Below are positions 52,249 to 63,497 of a stretch of DNA of 64,000 nt, piece by piece. How positions within the stretch are numbered: the first letter of the stretch is position 1; every line of letters starts with the position of its first letter. The notes below the pieces were generated by a model. That model ran no database searches, had not been told where the DNA came from, and was given only the letters and a program-made list of their open reading frames with translations. A program made the translations under genes and the position numbers. The DNA lies in NCBI GenBank assembly GCA_023334545.1, contig JAADVB010000058.1, positions 1 through 64,000 on the forward strand, written 5' to 3'. This DNA is from Salisapilia sapeloensis. Its lineage: Eukaryota > Oomycota > Peronosporomycetes > Peronosporales > Salisapiliaceae.

Positions 52249-53930
52249 CTATCGATTCCGAATCTTGTTAATATCTAACGCTTTCATCTCGGAGAGGTAC
52301 AAAGGATTGACACCAGCCTGGACAAGTTCTTCCACTTCTCCGACGCGCAATCTTTCCAACTTCTCCAACTCGGTCTCGTACTCTTTCTTCAGAGCTCGAC
52401 CTTCTTCTTGCTTCGTCGCAAACTCCTTTTTCTTGTCCTTCTCCTTCACTTCAATCTGGCGCTGCAATACCTGTCGATGTTCCATGCTCGCTTTCTTCTT
52501 TGCCTCTTCAGCTACCCTTACAAGCTCTTTGTCTTCTTCCACCCGGCTCATGATCGATTTATACTCCCGTTCTTGCATCATCGCTTCGTTGACACGAGCT
52601 CGTTGGCGATGCATTGCCTGTGCATCTCGCTCCCTCTTCAGTTCCTCCATCTCTGCCTTTTGCTTACGAGCCAATGCTAAGTCAGCTTCTCTTGCTTGTC
52701 GCTCACGACCTTCTGCAGCTCGTTTAGCTCGTAGTTCATCAAGCTCCGCTTTTTCATTTGCCATCTTCTCCTGCATTGATCGAAGTTTAGCACAACGTAG
52801 CTCTGCCTCGTGACGTCTTTGCTTCTCTTCCTCTTCTTGACGCTTCATTTCCTCCGCTTTCTTCTGTTGGTAAGCGGCAATTCGATCTTCCTCTTCCTTA
52901 ATCTGCTGTAGGACTTCCAACTTCTTCAGTTTCGTTTCTTCATTAAACTTATGAATCTCTTCCATCGTCTCTTTATTCCGGATTGCTTTCAATCGCTCCA
53001 TTTCAGCTTCCTCCTCTTGCTGCTTTTTCATTTTCGCCACCATCTCTTGAGCTTCTTCATCACGTGCCTTTGCTTCGGCTTCCCGTCGACGACGACGCTC
53101 TTGTATCTGATCCTCGAGTACCTGACGATCAGCAAGTCGCTTTTGCTTCTTTTGGTCATCTATTGCCTCCTGCCTCTTTAAACCTTCGAGACGATCAATC
53201 TCCATAAGCATATTCATCTTGTCATCGTACACCCGGTGATCTTCTTCCAACTCTTTCTTTACTTTCAATTGCTCATCACGAATCGTAAAAGCTTGAGCTC
53301 TTGCTCCAAGTGTCCGCATAAGCTTGACACTATCGTGGTCTTGGTCATGTAGAATCTTCGCACGGCGTAGCACAGCCTCTTTTTCAGCTTCGAATATCTG
53401 CTCCATCTCGGTCTTTGGTGCTCGCTTTGCAGCTTCTGCACTCAGCTTCATCATGTATTCCTTTCGAGCTTTCGATGATAAACGCTGACGCTCAAGTTCT
53501 TCATCTCGAGCTGCCGCCATTGCTTCCAATTCTGAAGCTGTCATGATCTTGGTCTCACCCTTCATCCGGTGAACCTCCTCTTCATCAATCGAAATTACCG
53601 CAGCTGGAGCCTTCACCTTGCCTTTCGATACTGGAGTTGACCTGTTTGGTTTAGTCTTGGGCTTCCCCTCATCTTGATTCGACGATCGATTGCTAATGAT
53701 ATTCCTAACAAAGTACACATGAGGATATGGAAACTTGGAAGAGCACATGAGACATACCTTCCAGCTTGCACCGTTCGGTCATTCTTACGAGCTTTCAACT
53801 GTCTTTCGCGATTCGACTCACCAAACAGATTCTCCTCCACTTGAGGCGTATACGCTATTCGACGATAACGACGTGATGCTGAGGAGGAAATGTTTCCATT
53901 GGTACGGAGGGAAGATTGCGAAGATGACAT
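52249..53930 (-). CDS. CFAP45: CFAP45-like ciliary coiled-coil protein
   Basis: Two exons: 53758-53930 and 52249-53704 (53-nt GT-AG intron), 542 residues. A basic disordered start (MSSSQSSLRTNG...), then almost continuous charged coiled coil with typical CFAP45/CCDC19 elements: KAPAAVISIDEEEVHRMKG, KIMTASELEAMAAARDEE, AKILHDQDHDSVK and a conserved end VQAGVNPLYLSEMKALD. CFAP45 is an inner protein of the A-tubule lumen of axonemal microtubule doublets. Its presence implies a species with motile flagella at some life stage. The start ATG lies just before the basic N-terminus; length fits the family (about 550). Confidence 0.9.
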
Positions 53931-54212
53931 GTAGACTGTATGGAAGCACAGAGCAAGTATGATGCTTCTTTCCGAGTGAGCTATTGACTTCAAAATGATT
54001 ATAGAACGTGTATTTATAGACTTGCACGTCCTCCCAAATCATTCGAGGTGCATATTAATAGTCTAAGCTAGGTGAAAGATACAAGTATACTACACGAACA
54101 CACTTCATTGCTAATAATTCCATTTATACCGAAATACCAAATCCTAATTCACGATAAATTCATTCGCGATAGCTACCCTACTTGATACCAATGCGAAGGC
54201 TACTGTCAAAGC

Positions 54213-55949
54213 TCATGACCTGGAGACACCCAGTTCGCAGGCAGAAGAACGACGCCTTATCATGGCTTGCATGCCATGATAGCGTCTCACGAACCCACCG
54301 ACACCAGGACGCAGTCTTGGCGCTTCTGCATCCACCTCTGGCTCAATAGAAGCAGTGACTATGGTCGCACCTACAGTCGTGTTAGCACTTTTTGACATAA
54401 AGACATGTGAGGTACGCACTGGGAAACTCCTGATGGATGCGGTGGAGAGCGACGGCACTAATGAAGGGACAGATAAAGTAGATGGCATTCTCAGCCACTC
54501 CATCCGATTGTAAGATCTATCTCATCGTTCATCAGCTCTAAATATCTTTACGATGGTAAATGACAAGTACCTCGATCGCGTGACTGATGACAGCTCCTTT
54601 CACACACTCGCCAGCCATAAGCACTACATCAGTGGCATGCAGATTCGATGGCAAATTCACTTCGCTCGCGACTGTCGGCTCTTGGTTTCCAGTCTGCGCG
54701 AAGAAGATCTCGCCTGTAGGAAATTGATAAGCACCTCTCTTCTGGAATATATAGCTAGTACTCGTACCTGATAGAGCTTCCGGCATGAGTTGCTTAAAGA
54801 TACGCTGGAGGATGAGACCGCCGTTGTTGACAGAGACTCCGATACACTCCCGCTGTCGACAAATACCTTCCCATTGCTCTCCCGAAGAAGTCGTCACATG
54901 GTGTGGGACTGTTGGTGCTAGTGCCAACGTCTCCTCCAGCAACAAACTACAGACAAGATTAATCCTGTGAAGGATATCGGCAAGAAGTGGCGAGTGCCTA
55001 CCGAATGAGTCGATCGGCAGTCTGCTGGAAAGCTCTCCATGGAGTCGACCTGTCTCTCAGTCGAGTCAGCAGCTGCATCACCGCTGGCGATTGCATCTCT
55101 TCGATCAAAGGCGTCATCGGTTCTCTAGCTCGAAGGAGACTCGTATCCGCTTCTCCATCCACTTGATCATACGGCTTGTGCTCATCTCCATTATGTCCGG
55201 AATCTACCATACTCACATCATCCGCTTCTTGATCTCTATCAATCAATCATATTAATGTCCTTTCTTCCATCGCATAAGCTTAGCCTCTACCTTTGAGGAG
55301 ATGGACGGCGAGAGTAAGGACTTATCGGCTCTCGAGCTCCTCGACGACGATAGGCACCATACGGAGCTGCCGTGACTTGGCGATTGCTTGAGGAGTGGTG
55401 GGAAGTGTCGCTTCCATCAGCCAAAGCGAGCGTCGCATCTGGACGTCCGTCTTGGCCACTTGAGCTCTCGCCTCGGAGCTTTGCATACTCGGCTGCCAAG
55501 ATGTGATTGTACGGCAGCATGCTCTGACTGACGCGATGGCGAATGATACTACGGTTCTTGAAGGTGTTGCTGATGGCAGCTCGAGTGACAGCGTACTCCT
55601 TTGCCAAGTCGGACTGTCGAGCTCCATTTTCCAAGCGGCGGATGATCTCGAGTCGCTCTTCTTCCATCAGATACCGTAATTCTCCTTGCAGACGCCTCTC
55701 CACCGCCCTGCGTACTGGGATGCCACGCATTCCTACCGACTGAGATGTCACCTCCATCGGCTTTTCAGTCGCGTCAGGAAGCAAGTAGCTCGATAGTGTC
55801 GGTAGTGGTCTACTCGAAGTCGAGGTCGTCTCATCAAAGCGAGAGGGGGGTGCAGAGGAACTCCAGGCGAGCGGAGCGATGCCATCCGAAGTGGAAGGTT
55901 GGTAGGTGGTGCCTCGAGGGAGACTGGAGGATGTATTTTGCTCCCTCAT
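54213..55949 (-). CDS. HTH-domain / UPRT-like fusion protein
   Basis: Five exons: 55291-55949, 55002-55235, 54571-54946, 54405-54516 and 54213-54370 (introns 55, 55, 54 and 34 nt), 512 residues. A possible further 5' exon (56036-56079, 40-nt intron) would add 30 residues. Residues ~95-135 (LMEEERLEIIRRLENGARQ, then SDLAKEYAVTRAAISNTFKN) form a psq/homeodomain-like helix-turn-helix that usually binds DNA. From about residue 250 it has a uracil-phosphoribosyltransferase-like fold: LLTRLRDRSTPWRAFQQTADR, LLEETLALAP, HAIEILQSDGVAENAIYF and TIVTASIEPEVD. The PRPP loop normally reading D-x-x-x-ATGG is here VLMAGECVKGAVIS, so catalysis is doubtful. It could be a regulator that senses a nucleotide (inference). 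Confidence 0.7.
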
Positions 55950-56079
55950 GAGTGCGTCGATATTACGTGTGCAGTATGGAAGTGTCGGATGGGCTCTATG
56001 GACGCAGTAGAAACAAGTTAGAACTCGCGTGCTACATATCTCGTTGTGGTGCTTGGTGCATATAGAACGAACATCGCAT

Positions 56080-57060
56080 GAACGGAAGAGACTTCATACT
56101 TATACACAGCAGTCGTATCAAAAAGTAGACTGCTCATTACAATTTCGTCAGATGCTTGTCAAATGGGAATCCAGCCCAAGCGTCTTGATAAATTCGAGTT
56201 GCGCGACGTCGGACTCGTATTCGAAAGTAACAAGCTCTTGATATCGTATAAATCTGGTTTCCCGACCGTTGCTTATCTTAAGACTGGCGACCGTGGGCTG
56301 CCGATCGATCGCCAGTGACGGATTTTAAATCGTTACGACGACAGATGGGGGAGGGTGTTGCATTCATGCAAGATCTTGTATGGGCACATGGCGAATGGGT
56401 ACACTCGTCGGACTGTCGACTGGACTGACGCGAGGCTCCCAACGACCCGTTTTACTCAGGTAAAATTGTGCTTCGATTCTTCCATACTTGCCACCTACAG
56501 GATATAAGCACGCCCATGCTGGTCAGTGGATCTAATATTTAGACCACATCGATAGGTATTGAGAGGCATTCCCTCCGAGGTATCTATACACTCATGCTGT
56601 CTTGATGCCTCAGCGTCAAGATTACCCATCGCCACTACCGCAAGAAATCAACGCGTCTCGTTGTGCAGCATAATGCATCTTTCGAATAGACACGACACTG
56701 ACGATCATGGATAAAGTTGAACATACCACGCTTGCGACGCTACGTCCATCTACCTATAAAAAAGGATTTTCAGTTTGCCGTTGGATCCAATACCTCGACT
56801 ACATCTCTACGACCTAGATCTCATTCCATCCACTATGCTACGTCAACTCTATAACCAGTACCGACTAAATCCGTCCTTAGGTAATAGCACCTCTACACAC
56901 ATCCTACGCCACGTCGACAATCACGTCCATCAAGTGGTCTGTATATGTGATACACAACGTCTAGACAGTTACTCGTCACTTACTATGAATGTACAATGCA
57001 CCAAACGAAACAAGTAAACTGTCGAGCTTGATTCGAGAACAAACGGCAGTATACACAATA
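56080..57060. other. Intergenic, no gene supported
   Basis: An 81-codon frame (56775-57017, plus, TTG start; ATG at about 56835) has no domain. 56243-56770 shows nothing recognisable. Confidence 0.4.
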
Positions 57061-59487
57061 CTAGTCTTTCAAATCATCTTCAAACGTATCCTCCACTTGC
57101 ACATCCACATCCTCCGGATCCGCTGTGGCGGCACCTTCAATCACAAGCACACTCCCGTGCTTGGTATACTTTGGTGACTGCTCCATACTCTTCACTCGCG
57201 TCAACGCCTTGAGTTGAGGACTTAACGGTGGTTTTTCTTCCTCTTCCTCTTCCTCCTCCTCCTCTTCCGCTGTATTGGTAAACTTTAGTGCGCCCATGAG
57301 ACTCAACGCCTTGATCTTCTTTCGAGCTCGCTTCCACTTGGCATGTGCCGTCAGCTTGGCATTCAAGCGGAATCCTTCCATGAACTCATTAATGTCAATC
57401 TTATTATCTCGACCAAAGTCCATCATCTTCATCAGCGTCGCAGGAGACGGAAGCTCTTGCTGCGCTTCGCTCGGAAGCTTTTCGTTCAGCATCTTGACAG
57501 CCATCTCCAAGTCTTCTAACGTCACCGTTCCATCGCCATCATGATCTAGCATACGGAACAAGGCTTCCAATCGACTGCGATGGCGGTAGAGACTATTAAA
57601 CGCACGTCGACGTTGCATGTGCTCTTCTTCCGACAACGCTGGATCACGTTGTCCCTGGGCGTTGTATCGGTTCAAAAACTCTGCGTAGGAGACTTTGCCC
57701 TCGTCATCCAAGACGGTCAAGAGCGGCTGCAACGCTCGCCAGTCTAACGAAAGGTCCAAGGATGCTTCGAGTATGTCACACCACTGCTGCAACGTGACTT
57801 TACCAGTGAGTTCTGTATCACACTTGACAAACTCTTCTTCCAAGTCATCTCTTGTCTCAAGAATGAGTGAGAAGAGTCCGTCAAGATTCGACACAGCCAT
57901 GTCACGAGCTTCGACACTTGCCATATACTGGAAGAAAGCAGGTTTACTAGACTTGTCGGACGGAATACGCATGAAACAACCGAGGTTGTTCGCTTTGCCG
58001 CAATAGTTGGAAGCTGAGAAGAGAGTGACGAGCATACCCTTGTCTCCGTATGGCCAGTGGAAACCTTTTGGGACACACTCGTGCGAACGAACGATTAGTG
58101 CGAGCTTGTTTTTATGCATAAACTTATGCACGAGGTCTGGACCGTACGTGATCCCTGCACCACGTGCGTTCTCTGTCCAGCCTCGAGCACGCTGTGGGTC
58201 GCTCCATAGCAAATCCCGCATGAGGTTCATTCGACGCCACGCTTCTTTATGGTCTCTCTTGCTTATCTTGGAGCGGTAGCGGGATAGGTCGTACTCTGTC
58301 CGGTCCATTTGATTAAGTTCGTGTAGATCGATGCAGTCGCGACCGATGCCTCCATGCAGCACAAGAACTCGTTGGTCCAAGAGCGTCGCGAGCGGCAGCC
58401 ATTGGAATGACTGGCAGAAGAGCTCGTACACTTCGATATCGTACTTGGTCTCGCACTCTTTCATAAAGCCAAAGACTTGTGTAATGGAGAAATCTTCGTG
58501 ATTGCCACGATTGATGAGCACGTGATCGGGATACAAGAGCTTAAAGAGGTAGACGATGACCATGAGTTCAACGCCACGGTCTCCTCGGTCGACAATATCG
58601 CCATTAAAGAGGTACGGGTTGCTCTCGGACGGAAGTCCGTTTTCCCGGAAGATGAGAAGGAGGTCGTCTAGCTGGCCATGGAGGTCTCCGATGACTGTGA
58701 TGTGATTTGCCTCGATCTTGTACTCGACCAGCGTCGAGATCTTGGACAGGATCGGCGTGATTTCCCTCAAGACACGGACGACGACGTGACGTGGGATCTT
58801 GCGACCTTGACGACAGGACTCGATTAAGTCCTCTGCATTCTGAAGTGTAATCTGCGCGTCTAGATCGGACGTTTGGTGGTACATATCCGAGATATCAATC
58901 TGTCCAACGAGACTTTGGGACGTCGGATCATTCGCGTCTGAATCCGAGTCTGAACCGGAATTATCACTTGCTGAAGCCTGCGCTTTCTTCTTCTCATGCA
59001 CTTCAGGCATATGGGCCGAAAGCGTATCGAGAAAGACGGATAATTCCAACTAGTACATGTCAATGTCTTGTACTCGGAATACAATCACAAAGATATCATA
59101 CCACTTCAGATTCTTCCCTGTTTTCTAGATCGTTAAACAACTTCCAATTTGAGATCACATCTTCCCCAGATTGTTTCTTCGTGGGTGCTACAAGTGGAGC
59201 CAATCAATATGATTCGCTTTGGCAGGTACGACAAGGATGTATAGGAAAGCGACGTACTTGATGGTTCTTGAGATGAAGGTGATGGAGGGATAGATGAAGA
59301 GTGTGAATGCTCTAGTTCAGATTCTTCACCTTGACTTTCAGCCGTTGACTTTTCACGCCTAAAGACGCAGAAAGTGAATAAAATAAGCAGGACGAAGGAT
59401 ACGACTATAAAAACAAAGGAACAACTTTTGCAACGATCTCTTCTGCTTTGACTCTCGCTGTTGTTCGTGGGAAGACTTGTTCCCCAT
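57061..59487 (-). CDS. PPEF/RdgC-type Ser/Thr phosphatase with EF hands
   Basis: Four exons: 59426-59487, 59258-59358, 59102-59187 and 57061-59049 (introns 67, 70 and 52 nt), 745 residues. The N-terminus MGNKSSHEQQ is a consensus N-myristoylation site, so the enzyme may be membrane-bound. The phosphatase core has the PPP signatures GDLHGQ, GDIVDRG, GNHED, HGGI and RSHEC (metal and phosphate ligands intact). After it come EF-hand-like repeats: LDHDGDGTVTLEDLE is canonical, MDFGRDNKIDINEFME and LDDEGKVSYAEFL are weaker. This is the order of PPEF/RdgC phosphatases, which are calcium-regulated. A run of eleven Glu near the C-terminus is unusual. The first intron has a weak donor (GTTGTT); other splices are clear. 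Confidence 0.8.
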
Positions 59488-60235
59488 GGCCGCTTAAGCG
59501 CTATGACCCGAGGTGAAGCAAATACTGATGTGGCGAATAACAGGATGGCATTCTAGATTTCGATTTATTACCTTCTATTTATCGTCACATTTATATGTTT
59601 TATAATATTGGTTTTGAAGGACAGATTAGATATGTACCACATACCTTTGTGTGGGAATGGATACACTTTTACTACAGAATGCCCCCGAATGGAGTCAGAT
59701 GCAGGTGAGATGTAGTAACCTGGAGAGTATCGTCTGTAGATGCTTTCTTCAAGCGGCAAGTGGCTTAAAAGGGCCGATATTCAACTAGATATTGTGTCTG
59801 TGCGTTGTTCTTGATATCGGTATGGTTGTCATGAGTTAGAGTGTTCATGATGGAAGGATCGCTGCGAGTCCCACGGTGAAATACCGTCGAGTCCCATTGA
59901 CTACAGTCGATGGAATGAAGCATCCAGGGCGATTAGGTAGGCGTGGTATTCCACCTGGACTATCATTTGCTTGAAGCTTATAATCTTTCAAAATTTCCCC
60001 AGGCTGCCATAACACAATGGTATCCCTTCTGGAAGGACACTATCAGCCGTGGAAACCCCCACTCTCTTCCTACTAGCCCCCTCTCTTAATTCCTCTTCAC
60101 TACTCTATATCCCTTCTTTCCTTAGCGATACAAATGTAGGATCGTAGATTAAAGTAACCAAGAAACACAGGAATTAAACTAAAGAAAAACCATTTTCATT
60201 CAAATGAAACCCAACGTCCGCATGCTTCCTCGAGC
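59488..60235. other. Intergenic, no gene supported
   Basis: 5' flank of the PPEF gene and 3' flank of the V-ATPase gene. A 63-codon frame (59568-59759, minus) is not called. Confidence 0.45.
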
Positions 60236-63200
60236 TTAATCTCCCATGCTCTGGAAGGCCTGTTCAATCTCTTCATTCAAGTTGGCAAAGAACTGACGTA
60301 GCTCTTGTTCCGGTTGCTTCGGTAGTTGGAACTTGGTCTGAATAATCTTCTGCAGCACGGGATTCATCTCGTTCCGAATCTGTGCCCACGTGATCTTAGC
60401 ATCCGCTGGTGAATCCGCAATCGCCTTTTGACTCAAGTCATAGAAAAGCACAATCGACCGGAGCATACCGACACTTTTGACAAGTGGACAAGTGTAGTCA
60501 TAATCCGAGAAAGCATTCTGTTGCAAAAAGTCTTCTCGCAAGACTTTTGCAACTTCCATAATGACTTTCTGATCTTCACTAAGACTTTCCTTTCCGACCA
60601 ATTGGACAATCTCGGTCAGATTATCTTCCTTCTGAAGAATATCTTGACACTTTGTACGTAGCGAAGAGTATTCGCTATCGATCTCATTAAAGAAAGGTTC
60701 CAAGACACCCATGTACTTGGTGTAGCTCATGAGCCAATTCACACTTGGGAAGTGCTTGCGCTGTGCTAGTTTCTTGTCTAGTCCCCAGAAGACTTGGACA
60801 ATGCCAAGCGTCGCAGCAGTCACAGGATCTGAGAAGTCTCCACCAGGAGGACTCACGGCGCCCACGACCGTCACACTACCTTCACGATTCGGACTGCCGA
60901 GACAAGACACACGGCCAGCACGCTCGTAGAAAGCTGCGAGACGTGCGCTGAGGTACGCAGGGTACCCAGAGTCGGCTGGCATCTCTCCCAATCGACCAGA
61001 CATCTCACGCAAAGCTTCTGCCCATCGAGAAGTCGAGTCAGCCATCATCGACACGTTCATACCTTGATCACGGAAGTACTCGGCGAGCGTGATGCCAGTG
61101 TAGATACTCGCTTCACGTGCCGCCACAGGCATGTTACTCGTATTCGCGACAAGCGCCGTACGTTTCATGATCGGCACTTCTTTACCATCAACAGACATGG
61201 TGAGTTCCGGGAAGTCATTCAGGACTTCGGCCATCTCGTTCCCGCGTTCACCACAGTTGTGGACAAGTGCCATGTTCGCGAGGAGGAACTGATGGTCACT
61301 GTCGTTAGAGAGCGTGAGGCCGAAGAAGTCGTCCGCAGGCTTCTGGACGAGAGAGAAGCGGTACGACTGAGGGAGACGGTCGCAAGGAACAGGAGACATG
61401 TAGTGCGACTTGGAGTGCGAGAGGACGGAACGAAGAAGGTTGGCATCGTTCGAGGTTTTCGCACCGAGAGATAGTCCGTCGGAGGTCACCTGGCAGACGA
61501 GACCGAGAGAACGAGAGAGCTGGAGAAGGCTCTGGACGAAGGAATCCTTACGAGGACGGATAAGAGCACTGACACTCGACTCGTCCACCACTCCAGCAAC
61601 GTCAATGAAGGCAGCCAGGATGTTCTCACGAACGCACATGTCGTCCAAAGACAAGGAAGACGGGATGCTATCCTTCATCTTCATCGCCTGCATCACCTCC
61701 TCTAGATGCACTGGCATGATGTCAGTGGCAAGAGAGTGACCGAGGTCGTACGCGACATCCTCTAGCTTTTCCTGTACGGACAAGCCCTTGAGGACAGAAG
61801 ACAGACGAGAGCTCTCATAGAGCACAGGAGACAGGAGTTGCTTCGTCTCCCGACGCACGTGGGCGTGAACAAGTGATAGATCACGTGCTTCCAACGTCCA
61901 TTCCAAGTGCTCAGGCAAGGACGCGACAAACGTCGACGCTTCAGATGTAGTAGCAAAGGTCTTGGTCGTCGGATGGACTAGACCGATGACACGGCCATCC
62001 GACGTGATCGTCTGCATCTGCTGCAAGTACGACACGTGCGTAGTTTCTTGCTCCGCGACTTGGCGAGTACGTAGGACGAGGATGTGCGTGGCATTACACG
62101 TATACAGGACACTATCTCCTTGCAAGTCATGGATCAAAACGTCATACATGGTCTCCACGCCTCTCGGTAGAGCCGTTACGAGTCGTCCATGACCGTCTTT
62201 GCCCATGACCGACTCTCCTTCCACCACATCCTCCACGTTTCTTTCATCTCCGTTACTCATGAGCACCTTGGTGCCTCTCGCAAAGCACCCTACGTACACG
62301 ATCGCATCCGAGTTACTATGCTTACTCAGCGCTTGGGAAATGACCGTCTTGCCACATCCAAAAGCGCCTGGTACAGCACAGGTACCTCCCAGGACGGAAG
62401 GGAAGAGCGCGTCGATGACACGTTGACCAGTCTGCAGTGCGACGTTGCCCGCTAGCTTCTCCGTGACCGGACGAGGCTTTCGCACGGGCCACAAGTGCGA
62501 CAGACCGAGCTTGTGGGTGGCGCCAGTGGTGTCGTCTCGGACTTCGAGGACCGTGTCCTGCAGGTTGAAGGTCTCATGTCCGTCCGTTCCGTCGCCATAG
62601 ACCTTGACGACCGTGCCGTAGATGTTCGGTGGACACATGATCTTGTGCGAGTGGATGATGTCGTTCTCGTGAACAAAGCCAAACACATCTCCGCCCGAGA
62701 TCGGGTCGCCCTCCTTGAAGTTCTGAGGTCGGAAGCGCCATTGTTTGTCGGCTGCGAGGGCCGGGACGTCGACGCCACGAGGGACGTAGACGTCCTTGGA
62801 CAGCTCCGCGATGGATTCCAACGGACGCTGGATGCCGTCGAAAATGTTGTCGACGATACCAGGACCTAGTTCCACCGAAAGAGGAGACTTTCGACGTTCG
62901 ACAGGATCTCCGACGGTTAGTCCAGCTGCACGAGGAGAAGATTTGCATCGTTTAGAAGTGTTGATCGGTTAGTAGGAAGATATGGAAAGTAAATCATTAG
63001 AAAGGAACGTACAGGTGTCTTCGTAGACTTGGATAGACGCGTTGGTACCTTCCAGCCGAATGATTTCACCCACGAGCTTGTCGTGTCCGACACGCACCAG
63101 CTCGTACATGGCCGCTCCATGCATATTCTCCGCAATTACCACTACACATATATGTAAATATATATATCTCTACATCTATCTCCTATCATTCATAAAACGC

Positions 63201-63274
63201 GTACGAGGTCCGGAGACTTTAAAGACGTATCCATAATCCGCCTCCTTCTCATTCTCTCCGAGTACATGCGCCAT
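60236..63274 (-). CDS. VMA1: V-ATPase catalytic subunit A, interrupted by an intein
   Basis: Three exons: 63205-63274, 63013-63141 and 60236-62925 (introns 63 and 87 nt), 962 residues. Without the 344-residue intein (residues 280-623) the protein is 618 residues, the normal size. N-terminal domain: [37 protein letters not shown]; then [20 protein letters not shown], and the Walker A loop GAFGCGKT. The C-extein resumes [12 protein letters not shown] and contains the catalytic [13 protein letters not shown] and GGDFSDPVT. Subunit A hydrolyses ATP in the V1 sector to pump protons into vacuoles and secretory compartments. The intein sits within the nucleotide-binding fold, so splicing must occur for activity. 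The intein gene is in frame and has no stop, so it is read as part of the mRNA. Confidence 0.95.
61256..62287 (-). other. VMA intein (protein intron) with decayed LAGLIDADG endonuclease
   Basis: 344 codons in frame inside V-ATPase A, starting at Cys1 ([14 protein letters not shown]) after the VYVG extein and ending [10 protein letters not shown] before Cys+1 of CGERGNEM. Splicing residues needed for self-excision are present: Cys1, a block-B-type CNATH, penultimate His, terminal Asn, and Cys+1. Block G-like [13 protein letters not shown] closely resembles the yeast VMA intein's end, and the insertion site is the same as in yeast. The central ~200 residues match LAGLIDADG blocks only poorly: [13 protein letters not shown] and [14 protein letters not shown], where catalytic Asp positions appear replaced. 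Splicing-competent but homing-dead is therefore likely. Confidence 0.9.
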
Positions 63275-63497
63275 CTTCCGCTCGATCTTTTGTTCCTCCG
63301 TGTGACTTGAAGAAAGTATTAAAAGGTATATAATTGGATAAAATACATGATAATAATACCCAATGAAATAAGTGTATTTTATTGGTTCTCGACACAAACA
63401 CATTTGAGCATCTCAAGACCGACAAGGAACGGACTTGGGCGACTTGTACTTGTCTTTAACAGTAGATACGTACATTCGCATTGGATCAGGATCAAAT
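63275..63497. promoter_or_regulatory. Shared promoter region of V-ATPase A and NOB1
   Basis: The two divergent ATGs are separated by 223 bp, so both promoters overlap here. Nothing specific recognised. Confidence 0.45.

Noticed and set aside
61256..62287. Insert in V-ATPase A as an unspliced intron
   Set aside because: It is open for 344 codons in frame, with intein splicing residues at both junctions and no matching splice signals.
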